Assembly (NCBI GenBank): GCA_029557915.1 | Contig: JAKQHS010000022.1 | Span: forward strand, 1 to 42,179 | Source of the DNA: Bacteroidota bacterium | Lineage (GTDB): Bacteria; Bacteroidota; Bacteroidia; Chitinophagales; Saprospiraceae | DNA length: 42,179 nt | Direction: 5' to 3' | Shown: in pieces, positions 33,229 through 39,209 of the stretch | Layout of the letters: every line of letters starts with the position of its first letter | How positions within the stretch are numbered: position 1 is the stretch's first letter | The notes under the pieces: generated by a model | The model's input: the letters and a program-made list of their open reading frames with translations, nothing else | Told to the model about the DNA's origin: nothing | Database searches by the model: none | Position numbers and translations under genes: made by a program

Positions 33229-33421
33229 GGCTGTTGGTAATTTTAAAACATATTAAAAAAATGATTCATTTATTTAGCAGAATACTTGATGAATATTTTT
33301 AATGTGTCTTAAAGAAGTTCATACAAAAAATATTCTGCAAACCGAATCGAATTGAAAAAAAAATAAAAAATACTTATATAAAAATTATTTATATTTAATT
33401 TTTATAACCGGAGAAGTCGAT

Positions 33422-33429
33422 TATTTTTG
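33422..33429 (+). promoter_or_regulatory. Probable -7 element of nrdB
   Basis: TATTTTTG matches the TAnnTTTG consensus and would give a leader of roughly 95 bases. The leader contains a possible CCGA/TCGG stem around 33447-33463. No NrdR box could be recognised. Confidence 0.45.
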
Positions 33430-33529
33430 AGCCGCAGACAGGATGCCGATCATACCCTTCGGATTTCTATCTGTAATCCATAATAAATCATATTTATTAA
33501 TCCTATTCGTGTAAACTGTATAAGCCAGT

Positions 33530-34507
33530 ATGGAACAACGTGTCGAACCACTTTTGCAGGAGAATCCAAACCGTTTTGTCGTTTTCCCCCTGCAGCATAA
33601 TGATATCTGGCAGTTTTATAAAGATTCCGTGGCGGGTTTCTGGGTCACGGAGGAAATCGACCTGGCTCAGGACATCATCACCTGGCAGGAAAAGCTCACG
33701 GAGGATGAGCGGCATTTTATCAAACACGTGCTGGCTTTTTTCGCAGCCAGCGACGGGATCGTGAATGAAAACCTCGCGGAAAACATGCTCCGCATGGTCC
33801 AGTACCCGGAAGCCAAGTTTTTCTACGGGTACCAGATCATGATCGAAAACATCCATTCGGAGACCTATTCCCTCCTCATCGATACCTATATCAAGGATCC
33901 TTCAGAAAAGGATTATCTGTTCCATGCCATTGACCACATTCCCTGCGTAAGGAAAAAAGCGGATTGGGCCCTACGCTGGATTTCCAACGGGACCTTCCAG
34001 CAGCAACTGATCGCCTTCGCCGCAGTCGAAGGGATTTTTTTCAGCGGTTCCTTCTGCTCCATATTCTGGCTTAAAAAAAGGGGATTGATGCCCGGACTCA
34101 CCTTTTCCAACGAACTGATCTCCAGGGATGAAGGCCAGCATTGCGATTTTGCCTGCCTCCTTTACAACAAACACATTGTAAATAAATTGCCCAAAGCGGA
34201 GGTCGAAGAGATCATCCGGGACGCGGTCACCATCGAAAAGGAATTTGTCACGGATGCCCTTCCCGTCAAACTCATCGGGATGAACGCCGACCTGATGTGC
34301 CAGTATATTGAATTTGTTGCAGACCGCCTCTTATTGGCCTTGGGCAATGAGAAGATATATAAGGTGGATAACCCTTTCCCCTTTATGGAAATGATCTCCC
34401 TCTCCGGTAAAACCAACTTTTTTGAAAAGAGGGTAGGGGAATATAAAAAATCGGGGATCGGGACCACGCGGGAAAACCAGGTGTTTAGTGTCGATACGGA
34501 ATTTTGA
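33530..34507 (+). CDS. nrdB: Class Ia ribonucleotide reductase small subunit
   Basis: NrdB carries the diiron-tyrosyl radical that starts ribonucleotide reduction. The 325-residue sequence is of the eukaryote-like type, with [17 protein letters not shown] and [16 protein letters not shown]. By alignment with the mouse R2 protein the metal ligands are Asp44, Glu106, His109, Glu167, Glu201 and His204, and the radical tyrosine is Tyr113; all are present. The C-terminal tail ends FSVDTEF, like the R2 tail that docks on NrdA. The radical needs oxygen to form, so this is an aerobic enzyme. A heptamer repeat separates it from nrdA. Confidence 0.97.
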   Translation: MEQRVEPLLQENPNRFVVFPLQHNDIWQFYKDSVAGFWVTEEIDLAQDIITWQEKLTEDERHFIKHVLAFFAASDGIVNENLAENMLRMVQYPEAKFFYGYQIMIENIHSETYSLLIDTYIKDPSEKDYLFHAIDHIPCVRKKADWALRWISNGTFQQQLIAFAAVEGIFFSGSFCSIFWLKKRGLMPGLTFSNELISRDEGQHCDFACLLYNKHIVNKLPKAEVEEIIRDAVTIEKEFVTDALPVKLIGMNADLMCQYIEFVADRLLLALGNEKIYKVDNPFPFMEMISLSGKTNFFEKRVGEYKKSGIGTTRENQVFSVDTEF

Positions 34508-34541
34508 AATAGGTTAAGGGTTAAAGGTTAAGGGTTAAGGG
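34508..34541. repeat. Heptamer repeat, four units, after nrdB
   Basis: Four tandem units, GGTTAAG, GGTTAAA, GGTTAAG and GGTTAAG (34512-34539), begin four bases after the nrdB stop codon. The period is again seven bases and the sequence is a variant of the GGTAAGA unit seen beside mltG. The remaining 140 bases before nrdA hold no gene and no clear terminator. Confidence 0.75.
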
Positions 34542-34682
34542 AGAGAAAAGAGGGGAGAAGCTCTCGCAGGTACCGGCAAAGATCGGTAATTTGGAGAGTT
34601 GAACTGAATGGGGTGGCCGATGGCGGAGGCGCCAATAAACTTGAAGAAAACTATTGCGATATAAATCATTAAAAGAAGCTAC

Positions 34683-37166
34683 ATGAAGGTCTTAAAAAGA
34701 AGCGGTAAGCAGGAGGAGGTGTCTTTTGACAAGATCACAGCCCGCATAAAAAAGCTGTGTTATGGCCTCAATTCCACTTATGTCGAACCCATCGAAATCG
34801 CCAAACGGGTCATTATCGGCCTCTATGACGGGGTTAAAACCACGGACCTGGACGTACTGGCTGCGGAAACCGCAGCTTCCCTGGCTACGGTCCACCCGGA
34901 TTATGCCCTGCTGGCCGCCCGGATCGCGGTGTCCAACCTGCATAAGGAGACTAAAAAATCTTTTTCGGAGACCATCCATGACCTATACACTTATATTGAC
35001 CCTAAAAACGGCCAGCCTGCCGGCCTGATCGGCAAAGAAACCCATGACATCGTCATGCGCCACGCCGACCGGCTGGATTCCGCCATCATATATGACCGGG
35101 ATTACAGCTTCGATTATTTTGGATTCAAAACGCTGGAGAGGTCCTACCTCCTCCGGATGGACGGCCAGGTGGTCGAACGTCCCCAGCATATGCTGATGCG
35201 GGCTGCGGTGGGGATCCATGGGGAAAATCTGGAAGCCGCCATTGAAACCTATGAGCTCATGTCGGAAAAATGGTTCATCCACGCAACCCCTACCTTATTC
35301 AATGCCGGCACGCCCAAACCGCAGTTGTCATCCTGTTTCCTGCTCAGCATGACGGACGACAGCATTTCGGGCATATTCGAAACCCTGGCCCGGTGCGCTA
35401 AAATTTCCCAAAGTGCAGGGGGAGTGGGGCTCAGCATTCACAACATCCGTGCGCAGGGATCCTATATCAAAGGAACCGGGGGCACCAGCAACGGGATCAT
35501 CCCGATGCTGCGGGTCTATAACGATACCGCCCGTTATGTGGACCAGGGCGGAGGCAAGCGGAAAGGCGCTTTCGCCATCTACCTTGAGCCCTGGCACGCA
35601 GACGTTTTTGATTTTCTCGAATTGAAGAAAAATAACGGCAAGGAAGAGGTGAGGGCCCGCGACCTCTTTTATGCCCTGTGGATCCCTGACCTTTTTATGG
35701 AAAGAGTGAAAGCGGACGGCAACTGGTCTTTGTTCTGCCCCAACGAGGCTCCGGGACTCTATGATGCCTACGGCGCCGATTTCGAAAAATTATATACCCA
35801 ATATGAGGCCCAGGGCAAGGCCCGCAAAGTGATCCGGGCCCAGGACCTCTGGTTCGCCATCCTGGAATCCCAGGTCGAGACGGGCACTCCTTATATTCTC
35901 TACAAAGACGCGGCCAATCAGAAATCAAACCAGAAAAACCTGGGGACGATCCGGTCCAGCAACCTCTGTACAGAGATCATGGAATACACCTCTCCCGATG
36001 AAGTGGCGGTCTGCAATCTCGCCTCCCTGTCCCTGCCCAAATACGTGAAGGCGAACAAAGAATTTGACCACAAAAAACTGATGGAGATCACGAGGGTGAT
36101 CACCCGCAACCTCAACCGGATCATTGATATCAATTATTATCCCATCGAGGAAGCGCGAAACAGCAACCTGAGGCACCGACCCATCGGGATAGGGGTGCAG
36201 GGACTGGCCGATACCTTCATTCTCATGGGTTATGCCTTCGACAGCCCGGAAGCCCGTCAACTCAATCGCGAGATTTTTGAAACCATCTATTACGGCGCTT
36301 TGCTGGAGTCCTGCACGCTCGCCGAAAAAGACGGGGCTTATTCCAGTTTCAAGGGCTCTCCGGCCAGCCAGGGCATCCTTCAATACGATATGTGGGAGGT
36401 GACCCCGACCGACCGTTGGGATTTTCCCGCCCTGAAAAAACAAATAAAAAAACACGGCCTCCGCAACAGCCTCCTGCTGGCCCCTATGCCCACGGCGTCC
36501 ACCTCGCAGATCCTGGGCAACAATGAATGTTTTGAACCCTATACCTCCAATATATACACCCGCAGGACCTTGTCGGGCGAGTATGTCGTAGTCAACAAAC
36601 ACTTGCTCAACGACCTGGTCAACCTGGGACTGTGGACCAAGGAGATCCGGGAAAAGATCATCGCTTCCAACGGCTCGATCCAGCACATCATGGAGATCCC
36701 GGCCACGATCCGCGACCTTTATAAAACGGCCTGGGAACTCAGCCAGAAAGTCCTGATCGATATGTCCGCCGACCGGGGCGCTTACATCTGCCAGAGCCAG
36801 AGCCTCAATCTTTTTGTGGAAAATCCCAGTTTCGCCAAATTGTCTTCCATGCATTTTTACGGCTGGAGCAAGGGCCTTAAGACAGGAATGTATTACCTGC
36901 GCAGCAAAGCCGCCGTCGATCCCATTAAATTCACCCTCAGCGAAGATTATCAGAAAAAATTTGTGACCAAGGAACCGGATCCCCGGATGACGGTAAGCGA
37001 CCTGGACGAGCAGGACCAGCCTGCCGGCCGTGCAGCAAGGCCCCAGGGCGTGCCCTCCGTAGCCCCGAGAGAGACCGTAGCCGCACTGGTGGATGAACCG
37101 GTCATCGCGGCCGGTATAAAAGCCTGCAGCCTGGATGATCCGGGTTGTGAGGCTTGCAGCGCCTGA
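34683..37166 (+). CDS. nrdA: Class Ia ribonucleotide reductase large subunit
   Basis: NrdA reduces ribonucleoside diphosphates to deoxy forms. It has 827 residues. An ATP-cone (about residues 1-90, with [18 protein letters not shown]) gives overall dATP inhibition. The catalytic cysteines are Cys218 (SSCFLL) and Cys444 (VCNLAS) as the redox pair and Cys429 (NLCTEI) as the thiyl-radical site. The barrel motif PMPTASTSQ and the GNNECFEP segment are also found. A C-terminal tail ends in a redox pair, Cys822 and Cys825 (GCEACSA), that passes electrons from thioredoxin or glutaredoxin. The stretch before the tail, about 770-805, is Pro/Ala/Arg-rich and probably flexible. Confidence 0.97.
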   Translation: MKVLKRSGKQEEVSFDKITARIKKLCYGLNSTYVEPIEIAKRVIIGLYDGVKTTDLDVLAAETAASLATVHPDYALLAARIAVSNLHKETKKSFSETIHDLYTYIDPKNGQPAGLIGKETHDIVMRHADRLDSAIIYDRDYSFDYFGFKTLERSYLLRMDGQVVERPQHMLMRAAVGIHGENLEAAIETYELMSEKWFIHATPTLFNAGTPKPQLSSCFLLSMTDDSISGIFETLARCAKISQSAGGVGLSIHNIRAQGSYIKGTGGTSNGIIPMLRVYNDTARYVDQGGGKRKGAFAIYLEPWHADVFDFLELKKNNGKEEVRARDLFYALWIPDLFMERVKADGNWSLFCPNEAPGLYDAYGADFEKLYTQYEAQGKARKVIRAQDLWFAILESQVETGTPYILYKDAANQKSNQKNLGTIRSSNLCTEIMEYTSPDEVAVCNLASLSLPKYVKANKEFDHKKLMEITRVITRNLNRIIDINYYPIEEARNSNLRHRPIGIGVQGLADTFILMGYAFDSPEARQLNREIFETIYYGALLESCTLAEKDGAYSSFKGSPASQGILQYDMWEVTPTDRWDFPALKKQIKKHGLRNSLLLAPMPTASTSQILGNNECFEPYTSNIYTRRTLSGEYVVVNKHLLNDLVNLGLWTKEIREKIIASNGSIQHIMEIPATIRDLYKTAWELSQKVLIDMSADRGAYICQSQSLNLFVENPSFAKLSSMHFYGWSKGLKTGMYYLRSKAAVDPIKFTLSEDYQKKFVTKEPDPRMTVSDLDEQDQPAGRAARPQGVPSVAPRETVAALVDEPVIAAGIKACSLDDPGCEACSA

Positions 37167-37454
37167 CCACAAGCTCATTTCTCTGTCTTAACCACAATTT
37201 GATGCTTAATTCTTTGAATGAGATTGAATGTGGTTTTCCTATCAACAGACTTTAAGGACTGTAACATTCCTGAAACTGGATACGATGAATTAAAAAAGAT
37301 AATATCGGCTGTGAAGCCGGTGGTGGACACGTCTTTATAAAAGGAATGAAAGATTTCTTGATTCATTAAGCGAAATAAAAATATTCAAATCAATAAGGCC
37401 ATGGATAGCTCATTCCGGAATTTCACCCGGTACCTTCTGCCTAAAAAGTTTGCC

Positions 37455-37485
37455 TTGATTCATTGGTAAAAAAGTCCTATTTTTG
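37455..37485 (+). promoter_or_regulatory. Toxin-antitoxin promoter
   Basis: TTG (37455-37457), a 20-base spacer and TATTTTTG (37478-37485) give the best match in the window to the Bacteroidota promoter layout. The expected start of transcription is near 37491, about 13 bases before the antitoxin start codon. Confidence 0.7.
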
Positions 37486-37501
37486 TAGACAAAAGTCTAC
37501 A
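37484..37501. promoter_or_regulatory. Operator palindrome at the toxin-antitoxin start site
   Basis: TGTAGAC (37484-37490) and GTCTACA (37495-37501) are perfect inverted repeats around AAAA. The palindrome begins at the end of the -7 element and ends two bases before the TTG start codon, so bound repressor would block transcription. The antitoxin is the likely binder, as type II pairs usually control themselves. Confidence 0.65.
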
Positions 37502-37503
37502 TC

Positions 37504-37995
37504 TTGATTGCACAAGCGGAAGCAGGCATATTGACCCGGTTGGAGAAAATACTCCATGATTTTATTCAGGAATTAACCCCTGCAAAGCATAAAAAGCCGC
37601 TAAAAATCAAGGAAATCCTGGATGACAAAAGACTGGTTATGTTGATGATCCGTCACGGACTTCCTTATTCCTTTTATACCCTTATCGAATCCCTCGCACC
37701 TTTCAACGAGTCGGACTGGGCGGCTTATTTTGGCATTTCCACCAAATCCCTGCAGCGGTATAAAAAAGCCGGTGAGCGCTTTAAGCCGCTGCAGTCGGAA
37801 AAGATCATGGAAATGGCTGAGGTGATCTACCTGGGCCTTGAATTGTTCGGTTCGGCGGATAAATTCAATGCTTGGCTGAATCAAAGCAACCTGGCTCTGG
37901 GTGGCGAGAAGCCGGTTGACCTCCTTAAAGATTCCTACGGTAAATCATTGGTGACCGGAGAACTTACGCGGATAAGCCATGGCATTTTTGTGTAG
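37504..37995 (+). CDS. Xre/MbcA/ParS-family antitoxin
   Basis: A 163-residue antitoxin of the family that pairs with RES toxins. A helix-turn-helix-like part lies at about 70-105 (WAAYFGISTKSLQRYKKAG). The C-terminal toxin-binding domain (DUF2384), about 108-163, has LGLELFGSADKFNAWLNQ, ALGGEKPVDLL and the closing ELTRISHGIFV. It starts at TTG, which is uncommon and would help keep expression low, with the operator three bases before it. The toxin gene follows after 38 bases. The N-terminal 60 residues are longer than in the smallest members. Confidence 0.9.
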   Translation: MIAQAEAGILTRLEKILHDFIQELTPAKHKKPLKIKEILDDKRLVMLMIRHGLPYSFYTLIESLAPFNESDWAAYFGISTKSLQRYKKAGERFKPLQSEKIMEMAEVIYLGLELFGSADKFNAWLNQSNLALGGEKPVDLLKDSYGKSLVTGELTRISHGIFV

Positions 37996-38033
37996 AGGTT
38001 ATTTCCTAAGACTTACGAACCCGAGGACCCCTA

Positions 38034-38489
38034 ATGGAAGTATACCGTTTGTGCAGGAAAATCTACTCCGGGTCCCTGAGCGGCAAGGGCGCCGCGCTTG
38101 AAGGGGCGAGGTGGAATTCTCCAGGTATTGAAATGATTTATACAGCCATGAACCGGTCCCTGGCCATGTTGGAGGTGGCTGTACACCTTAATCTTTCCGC
38201 CATGCCAGATGATTATTATATCCTGACGATCCATATCCCCGATGAACTGTCATTGAAAAAACTCAACCTGTCCAGTCTGCCGGATCACTGGAATGATTTT
38301 CCTTATCACCGGGAAACCCAGGCAATAGGGGATGCATTTATAAAATCCGGCAGGTATTGCCTGCTCCAGGTCCCCTCCGCAGTGACCCGTGGTGATTTTA
38401 ATTTACTGATCAATCCTGTACATCCGGAATTCAGGCGGATCCGGATCGTGGAGCGCGAACATTTTCCTTTTGATAAAAGGTTTATATAA
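38034..38489 (+). CDS. RES-domain toxin (NAD+-degrading type)
   Basis: A 151-residue RES-domain protein. The family is named for conserved Arg, Glu and Ser, and members such as MbcT and the Pseudomonas Res toxin break down NAD+ and so arrest growth. Visible features are YRLCRKIYS at the start, GARWNSPG with Arg26, MIYTA, Glu47 in AMLEVAVH, and a C-terminal LLINPVHPEF segment. The size is right for a full domain, with no frameshift, so the toxin looks intact. It follows the antitoxin in the usual order. Confidence 0.9.
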   Translation: MEVYRLCRKIYSGSLSGKGAALEGARWNSPGIEMIYTAMNRSLAMLEVAVHLNLSAMPDDYYILTIHIPDELSLKKLNLSSLPDHWNDFPYHRETQAIGDAFIKSGRYCLLQVPSAVTRGDFNLLINPVHPEFRRIRIVEREHFPFDKRFI

Positions 38490-38793
38490 GATGCAGGCCG
38501 TGCGGTTTGAGCGATGAGCCGGGGAATTTTGTGATACTTTTAGTGGAAGACAGGTCAGAATGTAACCATTTGTTCATGGTTCCATTAGTATACTCCCACT
38601 ATCCACCCCAAAATATTTTTCCCTCTCATACCAGAATACCCCTATCTTTGCCCCGTGATTGTAAAACACTAGCTTCCGTACTCCGGATATTTTATTTCTT
38701 CCCCTCTCCGGTTAGTTATTCCTTATCCAATTTATAGATTGCTTTTTTTCTTATCGTCACAGTATTTTTTTAATTTTTTAATTTTTGTATTTT
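38490..38793. other. Intergenic region with promoter and long leader of the RRM gene
   Basis: No gene is seen in these 304 bases. AACCAT/ATGGTT (38564-38581) is a small inverted repeat after the toxin gene, without a T-tract. TATCTTTG (38643-38650) is an exact -7 match. The transcript from it would carry a leader of about 140 bases, pyrimidine-rich, with CTCCGG twice, ending in T-rich sequence right before the start codon. Confidence 0.5.
38643..38650 (+). promoter_or_regulatory. Probable -7 element for the RRM gene
   Basis: TATCTTTG followed by GCCCC-type sequence (here CCCC) matches the TAnnTTTG consensus. A second, poorer candidate (TAATTTTTG, one base too long) lies just before the gene near 38779-38787. 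Confidence 0.5.
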
Positions 38794-39111
38794 ATGAACA
38801 TTTATGTTTCAAATCTGGGTTATCAAGCCAACGATGAGGATTTAAAATCCCTTTTTTCAGCATTCGGACCCGTGGTCTCCGCAAAGGTGATCATGGACAA
38901 GATCACCGGCAGATCCAGAGGATTTGGTTTTGTTGAAATGACCAATGAAGCGGACGGTAAAACCGCAATCCAAAATCTTAACAACCAGAATGTAGAAGGA
39001 CGTTCCATCTCCGTCTCTGTCGCCAGGGAAAGGGATGCATCCGGCAACTCCAATATCAACAGGAGCTTCGGAAGTAATTCCAATTCCGGAGGCTACAAGA
39101 AAAGGTGGTAA
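38794..39111 (+). CDS. RRM-type RNA-binding protein
   Basis: A 105-residue protein with one RNA recognition motif: RNP2 is IYVSNL (residues 2-7) and RNP1 is RGFGFVEM (about 42-49), with the exposed aromatic residues in place. After the RRM (to about residue 80) comes a Ser/Asn/Gly-rich tail (NSNSGGYKKRW), likely disordered and basic at the end. Such glycine/serine-tailed RRM proteins bind single-stranded RNA after transcription in Bacteroidota and cyanobacteria. I choose the ATG at 38794; a TTG three codons earlier would add only residues before the first strand. The gene ends at a strong terminator. Confidence 0.93.
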   Translation: MNIYVSNLGYQANDEDLKSLFSAFGPVVSAKVIMDKITGRSRGFGFVEMTNEADGKTAIQNLNNQNVEGRSISVSVARERDASGNSNINRSFGSNSNSGGYKKRW

Positions 39112-39118
39112 ACAAACC

Positions 39119-39157
39119 AAAGGGTTGTGATCTCTAAAGGACACAACCCTTTTTTTT
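39119..39157 (+). terminator. Rho-independent terminator of the RRM gene
   Basis: AAAGGGTTGTG (39119-39129) pairs with CACAACCCTTT (39142-39152) around a 12-base loop, and a run of eight T residues (39150-39157) follows. It starts eight bases after the stop codon. Confidence 0.9.
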
Positions 39158-39179
39158 CAGCTTTTGGCTCATCCCGCAA

Positions 39180-39207
39180 TCCACCACTCACCATCCACCA
39201 TCCACTT
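39180..39207. repeat. Heptamer repeat, four units, beside the nifJ stop
   Basis: Four units, TCCACCA, CTCACCA, TCCACCA and TCCACTT, end two bases from the stop codon (39210-39212, minus strand) of the pyruvate oxidoreductase gene. The unit is the complement of the TGGTGGA copies at 28540-28553. Confidence 0.7.
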
Positions 39208-39209
39208 CA

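Larger units (their letters stand above)
33102..33529. other. AT-rich intergenic region upstream of nrdB
   Basis: No gene is seen in these 428 bases. A GC-rich imperfect hairpin near 33118-33137 may end the corA transcript. From about 33237 to 33420 the sequence is very AT-rich, far more than its surroundings. A perfect DnaA box sits before it and a probable nrdB -7 element after it. It could be a DnaA-regulated promoter; evidence for a replication origin is insufficient, since only one DnaA box is seen. Confidence 0.5.
37167..37503. other. Intergenic region between nrdA and the toxin-antitoxin pair
   Basis: These 337 bases are more AT-rich than the flanking genes. I find no convincing gene. 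Two short open frames exist, one of 63 codons on the minus strand (37175-37366) and one of about 40 codons on the plus strand near 37218-37340, but neither has recognisable features. The last 50 bases hold the toxin-antitoxin promoter and operator. Confidence 0.5.

Noticed and set aside
33220-33420. Replication origin
   Set aside because: Only one DnaA box was found, with no cluster and no dnaA/dnaN/gidA neighbours. An AT-rich promoter with a DnaA site explains it better.
34512-34541. Telomere-like repeat (GGTTAAG)
   Set aside because: It is internal, only four units long, and belongs to the same heptamer family found at three other intergenic places.
35925-37178. A 417-codon open frame opposite nrdA
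   Set aside because: It is a shadow of nrdA, which has all catalytic residues. Similar long antisense frames opposite panB, coxB, ctaB and nifJ were rejected for the same reason.
37175-37366. A 63-codon minus-strand frame after nrdA
   Set aside because: It lies in AT-rich intergenic DNA, with no promoter element, no recognisable motif and no conserved neighbour. It is reported only as part of the intergenic description.
38507-38737. A 76-codon plus-strand frame between the toxin and RRM genes
   Set aside because: It spans the RRM promoter and has a composition unlike a protein (Pro/Ser/Phe-rich from pyrimidine-rich DNA).
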